NCBI GenBank assembly: GCA_031271025.1
Contig: JAISWQ010000064.1
Span: forward strand, 1 to 35,624
From: Zoogloeaceae bacterium
GTDB taxonomy: Bacteria > Pseudomonadota > Gammaproteobacteria > Burkholderiales > Rhodocyclaceae
Length of the DNA: 35,624 bases
Direction of reading: 5' to 3'
Part shown: one piece after another, positions 7,018 through 15,407 of the stretch
Position numbering within the stretch: position 1 is the stretch's first letter
Layout of the letters: the number at the start of each line of letters is the position of its first letter
The notes under the pieces: generated by a model
Databases searched by the model: none
Told to the model about the DNA's origin: nothing
What the model saw: only the letters and a program-made list of their open reading frames with translations
Made by a program: the position numbers and the translations under genes

Positions 7018-8385
7018 TCAGCCTTTCCCCTTGTTCTCCGGCCTTTGCCGCTCGATCATTCCGGCGGACAGGGAGCTATAGAGCGGCGGGCTGAAAAAGC
7101 GGGAAATGCCGGAAGAAATGAGGGAAACCATCATCAGCCCCAGCACGATGGAGTAGCCGTCCGCCATTTCCATGACGATGACAAAGGAGGTAATCGGCGC
7201 TTGTGTCGTTGCGGCGAGAAACCCCGCCATGCAGAGGGTGAGCAGCATGGCGGGCGCGTCCACTTGCTGCAACAGGGGTGCGAGGTTGTGCCCCAGACCC
7301 GCGCCGATGGCAAGCGAAGGCGCAAAAATGCCGCCCGGCAGGCCGGAAAGATAGGCGATGAGCGTCGCCACAAACTTGACGGGCGCAAAATGCCAGGGCA
7401 GATTGCCCTCTTCCGCTTCCAGCAGGGCGCGGGTCTGTTCCAGCCCGCTGCCGAAGGAAATTCCGCCGGAAACATAGCCCAGCGCCGCCACCAGAAAACC
7501 ACAGCAGGCGGCAAAGCGAATCGGGCGTTTTTCCCGAAAGCGCGCCAGCCACCCCTGCCAACGGGATGCGCCCAACACCATGATGCGGGAAAACAAGCCG
7601 CCCGCCACGCCGCAAACGAGCGCCGCCAGCGCCACCGCTTTCAACTGGTCGCTGTCGCCGCCAATGATGAGGATGCCGCCGCCAAAAAAATTGCCGCTGT
7701 TGCCCATCAGCGCCTGCGCTGTCACCCCGGCCAGCACAATGGCGGTAATGACCAGGCCGGACATGCGGGTTTCCACGCCGCGCGTCAGTTCCTCGATGGC
7801 GAAGAGAATCCCGGCAAGCGGCGCGTTGAACGCGGCCGCAATGCCCGCAGCGCCGCCCGCCACGAGAAGATGCTGGCGCTGTATGCCCAGCGACGTTGGC
7901 AAAAAACCGTGAATGGCATTCATCAGCGAAGCGCCCACCTGCACGCAGGGGCCTTCCCGTCCCAGCGAAAAACCACAACCCAGGGCGCTTGCGCCCACCA
8001 GAATCTTGCCGAAGATGATGCGAACGGAAAGCAGTGGTTTCCAGTTCCGCCATTCCGGGGGACGCCGCAATTCCGCCTGTACCTGCGGAATGCCGCTGCC
8101 TTCCGCGCCCGCGAAAAAACGGCGGGTCAGCCAGACGCAGAACGCGCCGCCCAGGGGCGTCAATACAAAGGGCAACCAGACATGCCGCGCCGCCGCCGTG
8201 ACGAACCACTGCCCCAGCGCGGAAGAAAGTTCGGCAAACAGCACCGCCAGCACGCCGACGCCCACCGCGCCACCCCAGAACACCAGACGTCCCAACCAGA
8301 GCGTCAGGTAATCCGCCTGCGGACGCCGGAACGCTTCGCGCAGGCGTTTCAGGTCGATGCCGAAGAGACTTGACCGGTCTGACAT
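7018..8385 (-). CDS. clcA: ClC-family H+/Cl- exchange transporter
   Basis: A 455-residue inner-membrane ClC protein with many hydrophobic helices. Anion-pathway motifs are all present: GSGIP (96-100), GREGP (142-146) with the gating glutamate Glu144, FAIEE with Glu199 at the spacing of the E. coli proton glutamate Glu203 (55 residues after the gate in both), GGIFAP, and PPLYSSL matching the E. coli Tyr445 segment. The presence of both glutamates indicates a 2Cl-/H+ antiporter and not a channel; such proteins help acid resistance in enteric bacteria. There is no C-terminal CBS domain. ATG 8385 is preceded by GAAGGGC. It lies between deaD and the C-S lyase gene on the same strand, with 205 and 108 base gaps, so it probably has its own promoter. 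Confidence 0.93.
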   Translation of the reverse strand: MSDRSSLFGIDLKRLREAFRRPQADYLTLWLGRLVFWGGAVGVGVLAVLFAELSSALGQWFVTAAARHVWLPFVLTPLGGAFCVWLTRRFFAGAEGSGIPQVQAELRRPPEWRNWKPLLSVRIIFGKILVGASALGCGFSLGREGPCVQVGASLMNAIHGFLPTSLGIQRQHLLVAGGAAGIAAAFNAPLAGILFAIEELTRGVETRMSGLVITAIVLAGVTAQALMGNSGNFFGGGILIIGGDSDQLKAVALAALVCGVAGGLFSRIMVLGASRWQGWLARFREKRPIRFAACCGFLVAALGYVSGGISFGSGLEQTRALLEAEEGNLPWHFAPVKFVATLIAYLSGLPGGIFAPSLAIGAGLGHNLAPLLQQVDAPAMLLTLCMAGFLAATTQAPITSFVIVMEMADGYSIVLGLMMVSLISSGISRFFSPPLYSSLSAGMIERQRPENKGKG

Positions 8386-8480
8386 GATATGCCCTTCAGG
8401 TATTTTCCTTCGGGAAAGACAGGTGCAACCGGGTGCGCCATCGCCCCGAAATGCCCCGCCGTGGTGCGTGCCTCACGTCC

Positions 8481-8530
8481 AGGAATCTGTTGTTCATGAT
8501 TTTCGACAAACCGCTTTTCCAGGCCATCCT
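8481..8530 (+). repeat. Gene-3'-end repeat, copy at the C-S lyase gene
   Basis: Plus-strand sequence AGGAATCTGTTGTTCATGAT continues ...CCGCTTTTCCAGGCCATCCT. It matches the uppS-distal copy (23475-23520) with a 2-base insertion; the remaining differences are transitions. Here the element is antisense to the gene and supplies its last codons. Confidence 0.6.
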
Positions 8531-9657
8531 TGCGCGGCCTCAACCGCGTGTTCGAGCCGGCGCAAGGCTTCTGTGAGTGTCGCTTCGGTGCAGCCGAAGT
8601 TGAGGCGCACCCAGCCCGGCGTGCCGAAATCCGCGCCGTCGGAAAGCCCCAGACCATGTTCCAGAAAATGCGCCACAGGATCTTTCAGTCCCAATTCCCG
8701 TACATCCAGCCAGGCCAGATAGGTCGCTTCCACATGGGTCATGGAAAGTCGAGGCAAGGCAGCCACCGTCGCCTCCAGCCGGTCGCGGTTGCGGGCAAGC
8801 ACCCTCAGCAATGCTTGACGCCAGGGTTTTCCTTCCCGGAAAGCCGCCGCACAGGCCACCAGTCCCAGCACATTCACATGCGGCACGATGCCCGCCATGA
8901 CCTGGGTCACGCGGCGGCGCAGGCGGGCATCCGGCACGATGGCAAAGGCGCAACTCAAGCCCGGCACGTTGTAGGTTTTGGAAGGCGCCATCAGGGTGAT
9001 CGTGCGCTCCGCCATGCCAGGCAGGGCGGCAAAGGGCTGGTGGCGCAAACCAGCATCCAGCAGGAGATCACAATGAATTTCGTCGGAACAGACGATCAAG
9101 TCGTGTCGTGCGGCAAACCCGGCAAAATCCCGCAACTCGGCGATGCTCCAGCAGCGCCCTACCGGGTTGTGTGGATGGCAAAGCAGCAGCAGTCCCGGAT
9201 TTTCTCGCAGAACGGCGGCTTCCAGCGCCGCCCAATCGACCTGCCAGCGGCGATCGGCCAGCGTCAGCGGCACGCGACTGAGCGCGCGTCCGGAAAGGCG
9301 TGGCGCGGAGAGAAAAGGGGGATAGATCGGCGTGCAGGTCAACACCCCGCCTTCGACCGCGCGGCAGGCCACATTCAATCCCACCACCAGTCCCGGCAGC
9401 CAGACGATCCATTCCGGATCAATCTGCCAGCCGTATTCCGTCGCAAGGTGTTCGACCACCGCGCCGTTCTGTTCGGGCAGCGGCTCGCCATAGCCCAGCA
9501 CACCGTGCGCAAGGCGTGCCGACACCGCTTCCAGCACGGCGGGAGGCGCGGGGAAATCCATGTCCGCGACCCACAGCGGCAGTACATCAGGTGGATAACG
9601 CCGCCATTTCTGTGAATCTGTATTGCGCCGGTCAGGCGTGTTGGCAAAAACAAACAT
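8494..9657 (-). CDS. patB: MalY/PatB-type PLP-dependent C-S lyase (cystathionine beta-lyase)
   Basis: A 387-residue fold-type I aminotransferase-like enzyme. Family signatures: LPLWVADMDFP (26-36), HPHNPVGRCW (161-170), SDEIHCDL (191-198) and the PLP-lysine segment MAPSKTYNVPGL (Lys227). This group cleaves C-S bonds in cystathionine or cysteine, giving homocysteine or pyruvate, ammonia and sulfide; some members act on cysteine S-conjugates. The next gene upstream, cysK, makes cysteine, so the pair suggests sulfur amino acid turnover, although 126 bases separate them. The C-terminal GWPGKAVCRKS is unlike the family end and is encoded by a repeat element, so the natural stop may have been displaced. 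patB/malY cannot be separated by sequence alone. Confidence 0.88.
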   Translation of the reverse strand: MFVFANTPDRRNTDSQKWRRYPPDVLPLWVADMDFPAPPAVLEAVSARLAHGVLGYGEPLPEQNGAVVEHLATEYGWQIDPEWIVWLPGLVVGLNVACRAVEGGVLTCTPIYPPFLSAPRLSGRALSRVPLTLADRRWQVDWAALEAAVLRENPGLLLLCHPHNPVGRCWSIAELRDFAGFAARHDLIVCSDEIHCDLLLDAGLRHQPFAALPGMAERTITLMAPSKTYNVPGLSCAFAIVPDARLRRRVTQVMAGIVPHVNVLGLVACAAAFREGKPWRQALLRVLARNRDRLEATVAALPRLSMTHVEATYLAWLDVRELGLKDPVAHFLEHGLGLSDGADFGTPGWVRLNFGCTEATLTEALRRLEHAVEAAQGWPGKAVCRKS

Positions 9658-9783
9658 CGTATTCTCGGAGAAAAAGAAGCGCAGGGAACCCCCCGGTACC
9701 CCCGCGCCTGAAAAAGCAGAAGCCTCAGAAAACCTCAGAAACCCGCATCCACGCCACGTTCCCCTCCCGCAACCTGAGGAAAC

Positions 9784-10716
9784 TCAAATTTCCAGCGTGC
9801 CATAAAGCGCGGTTGAAAGGTAACGCTCACCGAAAGAAGGCAGGGGTGTAACAATGAGCTTGCCCTTGTTTTCCGGGCGGGCGGCAAGAATCAGCGCCGC
9901 GCGCACGTTCGCGCCGGAGGAAATGCCCGCCAGCAAGCCTTCCTCGGCGGCAAGGTGACGCGCGGTGGCAAAGGCATCCTCGTTCTTGATCGTGATGATT
10001 TCGTCGTAGATTTGCGTATTCAGGATGGGCGGCACAAAGCCCGCGCCTATGCCCTGAATGGCGTGCGGCCCCTTGGCGCCGCCGGAAAGTACCGGCGAGG
10101 TATCCGGCTCCACCGCCACCACCCGCACGGAAGGTTTTTTTGCCTTCAGCACCTCGCCCACGCCAGTCAGGGTGCCGCCCGTGCCCACGCCCGCCACAAA
10201 AATATCCACCTTGCCTTCGGTATCGCGCCAGATTTCCTCGGCTGTCGTTTTACGGTGAATTTCCGGGTTGGCCGGGTTTTCAAACTGCTGGAGCACCAGA
10301 TAACGGGAATCGGCCTCGGCCAGTTCGCGGGTTTTGTTGATCGCCCCGCTCATGCCTTCATGACCAGGGGTGAGAATCAGTTCCGCGCCGTAAGCGCGCA
10401 GCAGAAGACGACGCTCACGGCTCATGGTTTCCGGCATCACGAAGGCCGCGCGCAGGCCGCGCGCGGCGCAGACCATCGCCAGACCAATGCCGGTGTTGCC
10501 GGAAGTCGGTTCCAGCACAATGGTATCCGGCTTGATTTTGCCCTCTGCTTCCGCCGCGTCGATCATCGCCGCCGCAATGCGATCCTTGACGCTGTGCGCG
10601 GGATTCAGGAATTCCAGCTTGACCGCGATCGTGGCAAAGGCATTTTTGCTCAGGCGGTTGAGACGCACCAAGGGCGTGCCGCCGATCAATTCCGTGACGT
10701 TGTTGGCAATGGCCAT
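9784..10716 (-). CDS. cysK: Cysteine synthase (O-acetylserine sulfhydrylase)
   Basis: A 310-residue PLP enzyme that joins O-acetylserine and sulfide to form cysteine in the cytoplasm. Seen: NPAHSVKDR with the PLP lysine Lys44, substrate loop TSGNTG (71-76), the glycine-rich phosphate loop [11 protein letters not shown], and the C-terminal [10 protein letters not shown] 10716 ([20 protein letters not shown]) is chosen over the longer frame start because it matches the family start and has GGAG 9 bases upstream. NPAHSVKDR rather than NP(G/L)xSVKDR is a common variant. It follows rho on the same strand with a 118-base gap, enough for its own promoter. CysK is preferred over CysM because of the length and the loop motifs. 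Confidence 0.93.
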   Translation of the reverse strand: MAIANNVTELIGGTPLVRLNRLSKNAFATIAVKLEFLNPAHSVKDRIAAAMIDAAEAEGKIKPDTIVLEPTSGNTGIGLAMVCAARGLRAAFVMPETMSRERRLLLRAYGAELILTPGHEGMSGAINKTRELAEADSRYLVLQQFENPANPEIHRKTTAEEIWRDTEGKVDIFVAGVGTGGTLTGVGEVLKAKKPSVRVVAVEPDTSPVLSGGAKGPHAIQGIGAGFVPPILNTQIYDEIITIKNEDAFATARHLAAEEGLLAGISSGANVRAALILAARPENKGKLIVTPLPSFGERYLSTALYGTLEI

Positions 10717-10834
10717 TTTGCAATGCTCCGGGGGAAAAAAGAAAGCAGCGAGTCTAACCCTTTCCAAAGCGCACGATAAGAATGAACGGTTCTAGGCTTA
10801 TGCCAAACCAGACGCGCGGGGCGGGAAGCGGGTT

Positions 10835-12094
10835 TTACCCGCGCCGCATGGAATCGAAAAACTCGTTGTTGGTTTTCGTCGCCTTGATTTTTCCCAGAAG
10901 AAAATCCATCGCTTCCAGATCGTCCATCGGGTAGAGCAGTTTGCGCAGCACCCACATTTTTTGCAGGACGTCGGGCTTCAACAGGAGTTCCTCGCGGCGG
11001 GTGCCGGAACGATTGACATTGATCGCCGGATACATGCGCTTTTCCGCCATGCGCCGGTCAAGGTGGATTTCCATGTTGCCGGTGCCCTTGAATTCCTCGT
11101 AGATCACGTCATCCATCTTGCTGCCGGTTTCGATCAGGGCCGTGGCAACGATGGTGAGCGAGCCGCCTTCCTCGATGTTGCGCGCCGCGCCGAAAAAACG
11201 TTTGGGCTTTTGCAGCGCATTGGCGTCCACGCCCCCGGTCAGCACCTTGCCGGAAGCCGGCTGCACGGTATTGTAGGCGCGCGCCAGACGGGTGATGGAA
11301 TCGAGCAGGATGATGACATCCTTTTTCATTTCCACCAGACGCTTGGCCTTTTCGATCACCATTTCGGCAACCTGCACATGGCGGACGGCGGGTTCGTCGA
11401 AGGTGGAAGCCAGCACCTCACCGCGCACGGTGCGAGTCATTTCGGTCACTTCTTCCGGGCGTTCGTCGATGAGCAGGACGATCAACACTGCTTCCGGGTG
11501 ATTGCTGGTGAGGGCATGCGCGATATGTTGCAACATCACGGTCTTGCCTGACTTGGGCGGCGCCACCAGAAGCGCGCGCTGCCCTGCGCCTATGGGGGCG
11601 ATCATGTCGACCACCCGTCCCGTGATGTTTTCCTCGGCCTTGATCGGACGCTCCAGCGTCAAATGGCGCGTCGGATGCAGCGGCGTCAGATTTTCGAACA
11701 TCAGCTTGCTCTTCGTGACCTCTGGCAGAGCGCCATTGATCGTGTCAAGCTTGGTGAGCGCGAAATAGCGTTCGCCATCTTTTGGGGTACGGATCTCGCC
11801 TTCGATGGTGTCGCCGGTACGCAGGTTGAAGCGGCGGATTTGCGAAGGGGAAACGTAGATGTCGTCGGTATTGGACTGGTAGTTGGTATCCGGCGAGCGG
11901 AGGAAACCAAAGCCGTCGGAAAGAATCTCCAGTGTGCCGTCGCCATAAATCGGCTCGCCCTTGCGGGCTTGCGAACGCAGGATGGAAAACACCAGTTCAT
12001 GTTTGCGAAGCCGGTTGGCGGCATCGATATTGAGGCTGGTCGCCATTTCGACCAGTTGGCTGACGTGCAGGAGCTTGAGTTCGGAAAGATGCAT
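10835..12094 (-). CDS. rho: Transcription termination factor Rho
   Basis: A 419-residue hexameric RNA-dependent ATPase that ends transcription on C-rich untranslated RNA. N-terminal domain [18 protein letters not shown], cold-shock-like RNA-binding domain with [14 protein letters not shown] (60-73), Walker A APPKSGKT (178-185), Walker B region [16 protein letters not shown], and the R/Q loop segments follow the standard order, and length matches E. coli Rho (419). The trxA gene lies upstream on the same strand, as in many Betaproteobacteria. A small inverted repeat GCGGGT-TTT-ACCCGC (10828-10842) overlaps the stop codon. The leader is strongly pyrimidine-rich (see separate entry). Confidence 0.98.
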   Translation of the reverse strand: MHLSELKLLHVSQLVEMATSLNIDAANRLRKHELVFSILRSQARKGEPIYGDGTLEILSDGFGFLRSPDTNYQSNTDDIYVSPSQIRRFNLRTGDTIEGEIRTPKDGERYFALTKLDTINGALPEVTKSKLMFENLTPLHPTRHLTLERPIKAEENITGRVVDMIAPIGAGQRALLVAPPKSGKTVMLQHIAHALTSNHPEAVLIVLLIDERPEEVTEMTRTVRGEVLASTFDEPAVRHVQVAEMVIEKAKRLVEMKKDVIILLDSITRLARAYNTVQPASGKVLTGGVDANALQKPKRFFGAARNIEEGGSLTIVATALIETGSKMDDVIYEEFKGTGNMEIHLDRRMAEKRMYPAINVNRSGTRREELLLKPDVLQKMWVLRKLLYPMDDLEAMDFLLGKIKATKTNNEFFDSMRRG

Positions 12095-12200
12095 GAGGAC
12101 GCGGGATCAGAGACACAACAAGGGAAAGACCGAGGAAAAGGAAATTCTCGGCAAAAGAGATATTCGGGGAAAAACAAAAGATGGGGAAAACAACTCGTTT
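12095..12200 (-). promoter_or_regulatory. Pyrimidine-rich rho leader, possible rut-like autoregulatory site
   Basis: On the minus strand the leader immediately before the rho ATG is rich in T and C and poor in G, with runs such as TTTTCCCCATCTTTTG and TTCCTTTTCCTCGGTC. Rho loads on C-rich, G-poor unstructured RNA, and rho is autogenously attenuated in E. coli, so a rut-like role is reasonable. Inference from composition only. Confidence 0.45.
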
Positions 12201-12240
12201 CGGTAACGCTCCGGCGCAATCGCCTTCTGGTGTGCAATGT

Positions 12241-12270
12241 GCGCCAAACCCGACCGGGCGGGTTTGGCGC
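12241..12270 (-). terminator. Strong hairpin after trxA, in front of the rho leader
   Basis: Perfect 12-bp inverted repeat GCGCCAAACCCG / CGGGTTTGGCGC with a 6-base loop, beginning 15 bases after the trxA stop. No T-run follows on the minus strand, so it may stabilise the trxA mRNA 3' end or attenuate read-through into rho instead of acting as a classic intrinsic terminator. Confidence 0.5.
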
Positions 12271-12285
12271 GGGAGGATAGGGGAT

Positions 12286-12612
12286 TTACAGGTTGCTGTC
12301 AATAAATGCGGTGAGTTGCGGTTTGGTCAGTGCGCCTACCTTGGTGGCGATCACATCGCCATCCTTGAAAATCATCAGGGTAGGGATGCCGCGAATACCA
12401 TAACGGGCGGGGATGGTCTCATTCTTGTCGATATCGACCTTGGCTACTTTCAGACGGTCGGCATACTCGCCGGCGACATCATCCAGAATCGGGGCGATGG
12501 CCTTGCAGGGACCGCACCATTCCGCCCAGTAATCCACCAGCACAGGTTGCGCTGCGTGCAGCACTTCGGTGTCGAAAGTATCCTCGGTAACATGTTGGAT
12601 GTGTTCGCTCAT
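12286..12612 (-). CDS. trxA: Thioredoxin 1
   Basis: A 108-residue classic thioredoxin. WAEWCGPCK places the redox cysteines at 33 and 36, and RGIPTLMIF carries the cis-proline. It reduces disulfides in the cytoplasm using electrons from thioredoxin reductase. Length and motifs match E. coli TrxA (109 residues with Met). The trxA-rho order is conserved in Betaproteobacteria. ATG 12612 has AAGAGG upstream on the minus strand. An intrinsic-terminator-like hairpin separates it from the kinase-like gene upstream. Confidence 0.97.
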   Translation of the reverse strand: MSEHIQHVTEDTFDTEVLHAAQPVLVDYWAEWCGPCKAIAPILDDVAGEYADRLKVAKVDIDKNETIPARYGIRGIPTLMIFKDGDVIATKVGALTKPQLTAFIDSNL

Positions 12613-12628
12613 GTATTGCCTCTTGCAG

Positions 12629-12657
12629 TAAGAAAGAACCCGCGCGGCAACGCGGGT
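12629..12657 (-). terminator. Intrinsic terminator of the tldE/kinase unit
   Basis: On the minus strand: stem ACCCGCG / CGCGGGT (12638-12657 on the plus strand), followed by TCTTTCTTA. It lies between the stop of the kinase-like gene (12778) and the trxA start (12612), so it would end the tldE transcript before trxA. Confidence 0.6.
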
Positions 12658-12777
12658 GAAATCACGGCGGCAATGCTAACCCAAAAACTTTTGCGTGGGA
12701 AAGGGTTTTTCGCAAGGCTTGCGTACATCTTCGCACCGCTGTGCACCCTGGATGGATCGTGATGAAGTAGCCGCTGT

Positions 12778-13392
12778 TTATTTTTGGGCATACAGGGAAA
12801 AAAGGGATTCCAGCGGAAAATCCTGTCGCCGTCTCAGGAGCGAAGCCCGCAGATGGCGGAAATTACGGGTGATGCGCCAGGCGCTCAAGGGGCGGGCATA
12901 GAGGCGCAGATCCAGCACATCGATCAAACCAAAGGATTGTGGCAGATCGCTTCCGGTACGCGGCAGCGCCAGAATGTTGCCCAGATGCAAAGCGCGAAAA
13001 TAGACGCCTTTTTCATGCAGTTCGCGGATAAAGCCCGCAAGATCGGGGAGAAGCGGCGGAATGGTTTCCGGTGTTCGAGCCAGTAGCGTCTCCAGTGTCA
13101 CACCTGGCAGGGGACGATAGCAGCAGCCGGAAAGGCCACGCTTTTGATCCACCCAAAAGGTTTCTATCTCCTCTGGTACCACGAAACCACGCGCCGCAAG
13201 CGCAGCGGCGTTGCGGGCGAAGCGTTCGGCAGGCGGAAAAAGCCGCGCCCGCCAGACGTGACGGCGCAGGTGAAAAAGTTTCAAAAACTGCCCATTCGCC
13301 AGCCGCGCCACCTTGACCCCGCGTTCATCCTGTTCCAGCGCCTCGGCATTGGCAAGCCAATCCGCCAGCGTCTCCCGCGACAGCGCCCGCAT
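12778..13392 (-). CDS. Lipopolysaccharide-kinase (WaaP/Kdo kinase)-like protein, atypical catalytic loop
   Basis: A 204-residue protein related to the WaaP/Kdo-kinase group of small protein-kinase-like enzymes that phosphorylate LPS core sugars. Seen: VKVARLANGQFLKLFHLRR (beta strands with candidate ATP lysine Lys38), GFVVPEEIE, LHEKGVYFRALHLGNIL (125-141) and FGLIDVLDLRLY (154-165). In WaaP and protein kinases the catalytic loop reads HRDLxxxN; here it is FRALHLGN, with no aspartate, a form I recall from 'toluene tolerance'-type relatives. ATG 13392 with GAAGGGG upstream is chosen; the frame upstream is a tldE shadow. It starts 5 bases after the tldE stop, so the two are probably co-translated. 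Kinase activity is uncertain. Confidence 0.7.
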   Translation of the reverse strand: MRALSRETLADWLANAEALEQDERGVKVARLANGQFLKLFHLRRHVWRARLFPPAERFARNAAALAARGFVVPEEIETFWVDQKRGLSGCCYRPLPGVTLETLLARTPETIPPLLPDLAGFIRELHEKGVYFRALHLGNILALPRTGSDLPQSFGLIDVLDLRLYARPLSAWRITRNFRHLRASLLRRRQDFPLESLFSLYAQK

Positions 13393-13397
13393 CCCCT

Positions 13398-14753
13398 TCA
13401 GCCCGCAATCATGAGGCCATCGACCAGGATGGAGCCGGTTTGTTTGGAACCGCGAATGTGCACATCCTTGCCAATGGCGCGGATGTTCTGGAACATGGCG
13501 CGCAGATTGCCCGCAATGGTGATTTCTTCCACCGGATGAACCTTCTCGCCATCCTCCACCCAGAAACCCGCCGCGCCGCGCGAATAATCTCCGGTCACGC
13601 CATTGACTCCGTGCCCCAGGAGTTCCGTTATCAGAAGACCGCGCCCCATGCTGCGCAGCAGGGCAGGGAGATCGTGCGCGCCCGGCTCCAGCAACAGATT
13701 GTGGCTGCCGCCCGCGTTGCCGGTGCTGGGCAGACCGAGTTTGCGCCCGGAATAAACGCCAAGAAAATAGCCTTGCAGGACGCCGTTTTTCACCACGTCC
13801 CGCGCGCGCGTGCGCACGCCATCGTCGTCGAAAGGGGCGCTGGCCAACGCGCCCGGCAAATGCGGGCATTCGCGCAAATTGAAGAAAGCGGGGAAAATCG
13901 TCTGCCCCAGCGTCCCTTCCAGAAAACTCGCCTTGCGATAGAGCGCGCTGCCGCTTGTGGCATGGACAAAGTGCCCCAGCAAGCCTGCCGCCTGCTCCGC
14001 TTCAAAGATCACTGGAAACTGCCCGGTGGCAATTTTCTTCGCACCCAGCCGTGCCGCCGTCCGTCGGGCGGCGGTTGCGCCCACGGTTTCCGGCGCCTCC
14101 AGCGTTGCCGCATCCCGCGCCGTCGTATACCAGCCATCGCGCTGCATTCCGTCGCCCTTTCCCGCAATCACCGAACAGGAAAGCGTGTGCCGGGAAATCG
14201 GATAGCCGCCCATGAATCCCAGCGAGTTGGCGGAAACGAACTGGCTTTGCTGGGTGGAAACGCTCGCGCCTTCGGAATTGCAGATGCGCGCATCCGCCGC
14301 AAAGGCCGCCGCTTCCACCCGCTGCGCGAGGGCGATGGCCTCCTCGGTGTCGATCATCCAGGGATGATGCAAATGCAAATCCAGCGTCTCGCGCATCAGA
14401 AGATCGGCTTCCGGCAGTCCGGCGTATTCATCCTCGGCGGTAAAGCGGGCGATGGACAAGGCCGCCGCCACTGTTTCCCGCAGCGCCGCAGCGGAAAAAT
14501 CGGAAGTGCTGGCGTGTCCGCGCCGCTGTCCTGCGTAGACTTCCACACTCAAGCCCTTGTCGCGGTTGTGCTCTATGGTTTCCACCTCGCCGCAACGCGC
14601 GGTCACGGCAAGGCCAAAGCCTTCGGAAACCTCCACCTCGGCAGCGGTTGCGCCCAGCTTCGCGGCATGGGCAAGGGCATCGGCGGCGAGTTGCTGAAGG
14701 GTGGCAAAATCGTGGGCGAAACGGGAAGCGGGAGCGGCAGCGGAAGTTGTCAT
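13398..14753 (-). CDS. tldE: Metalloprotease TldE (PmbA)
   Basis: A 451-residue member of the TldD/TldE family, the size of E. coli PmbA. TldD and TldE form a protease that processes microcin B17 and degrades the CcdA antitoxin in E. coli. Seen: EHNRDKGLSVEVYAGQRRG (about 61-79), TSGSALYRKASFLEG, a conserved LPSTGNAGGSHNLLLEPG near 360-378 and TGDYSRGAAGFWVEDGE followed by EITIAGNL. TldE lacks the HExxH zinc site carried by TldD, and none is seen here. ATG 14753 is chosen for family length; no clear ribosome site precedes it. It is divergent from darP with 78 bases between them, the same arrangement as pmbA/yjgA in E. coli. No tldD gene is in the window. Confidence 0.93.
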   Translation of the reverse strand: MTTSAAAPASRFAHDFATLQQLAADALAHAAKLGATAAEVEVSEGFGLAVTARCGEVETIEHNRDKGLSVEVYAGQRRGHASTSDFSAAALRETVAAALSIARFTAEDEYAGLPEADLLMRETLDLHLHHPWMIDTEEAIALAQRVEAAAFAADARICNSEGASVSTQQSQFVSANSLGFMGGYPISRHTLSCSVIAGKGDGMQRDGWYTTARDAATLEAPETVGATAARRTAARLGAKKIATGQFPVIFEAEQAAGLLGHFVHATSGSALYRKASFLEGTLGQTIFPAFFNLRECPHLPGALASAPFDDDGVRTRARDVVKNGVLQGYFLGVYSGRKLGLPSTGNAGGSHNLLLEPGAHDLPALLRSMGRGLLITELLGHGVNGVTGDYSRGAAGFWVEDGEKVHPVEEITIAGNLRAMFQNIRAIGKDVHIRGSKQTGSILVDGLMIAG

Positions 14754-14831
14754 GAGAAGAAAAGACAGACAAAGGTTGCTATCATAACAGCCCTTTATCC
14801 TTTTCCGCCCCAACGGCGGTCAGACCGTATC

Positions 14832-15407
14832 ATGTCCGCCTCCCGCTTTTCCCCTGCCCGCGTGGAAGAAGACCACGCCGAACGTCTTTCCAAAACGCAG
14901 CAAAAAGCCGCCATGCAGGCATTGCAGGATCTGGGCGAGGCGCTGACCCGGCTTTCCCGCGAACGCCTCCAGAAACTCGCCTTGCCGGAAGATTACGCCG
15001 ATCTGCGCGAAGCCGTGCTGGAATATCAGCGCATCCCGAAATTCGAGGCCAGGCGGCGGCAATTGCAATACATCGGCAGGCTGATGCGCGGTCTGGACGC
15101 AGCCCCCTTGCGCAGTGCCCTGGCCGACGCGCAAGGGGATTCCGCCGGAGAAATCGCCCGCCTGCACCGACTGGAAACACTGCGGGAGACCTTTCTCGCG
15201 GACGAAACCGCCGGGATCAGGCGCATTGTGGAACAATGGCCACAGGCCGACCTTACCCGTCTTCGGCAACTGCGCCGCAGCGCCCTGAAAGAACAGGCGG
15301 AAGGCAAGCCCCCCCGGCAGTTTCGCGCCCTCTTTCAAACCCTGAAGGCGCTGGAAACCGCGTCGGAAGCGGCAGTGGAAACCATGCCGGACGACAGCCC
15401 ATGCTGA
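14832..15407 (+). CDS. darP: Ribosome biogenesis factor DarP (YjgA)
   Basis: A 191-residue basic, helical DUF615 protein. Typical features: SKTQQKAAMQALQDLGEALTRL at the start, LPEDYADLREAVLEYQRI, EARRRQLQYIGRLMR (about 72-86) and a C-terminal DLTRLRQLRRSALKEQ. DarP associates with late 50S particles in E. coli. ATG 14832 is the first start giving the family N-terminus. The gene is divergent from tldE, as in E. coli, and its stop overlaps the lgt start by 7 bases, implying coupled translation. Length is close to the family (about 180). Confidence 0.92.
   Translation: MSASRFSPARVEEDHAERLSKTQQKAAMQALQDLGEALTRLSRERLQKLALPEDYADLREAVLEYQRIPKFEARRRQLQYIGRLMRGLDAAPLRSALADAQGDSAGEIARLHRLETLRETFLADETAGIRRIVEQWPQADLTRLRQLRRSALKEQAEGKPPRQFRALFQTLKALETASEAAVETMPDDSPC

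Noticed and set aside
4917..7094. 725-codon open frame on the plus strand
   Set aside because: It is antisense to deaD, which has every helicase motif; its translation is Arg/His/Gln-rich with no family pattern, as expected of GC-rich shadow frames.
7045..8373. 442-codon plus-strand frame
   Set aside because: Exact antisense of clcA, low-complexity composition, no recognisable domain.
10781..10796. Possible fifth copy of the gene-3'-end repeat downstream of rho (TAGAACCGTTCATT on minus strand)
   Set aside because: Only about 14 bases match, with a gap, and it is not at the stop codon; could be chance.
13440..14831. Long plus-strand frame running into darP
   Set aside because: The part before 14832 is antisense to tldE; only the darP portion has family character.
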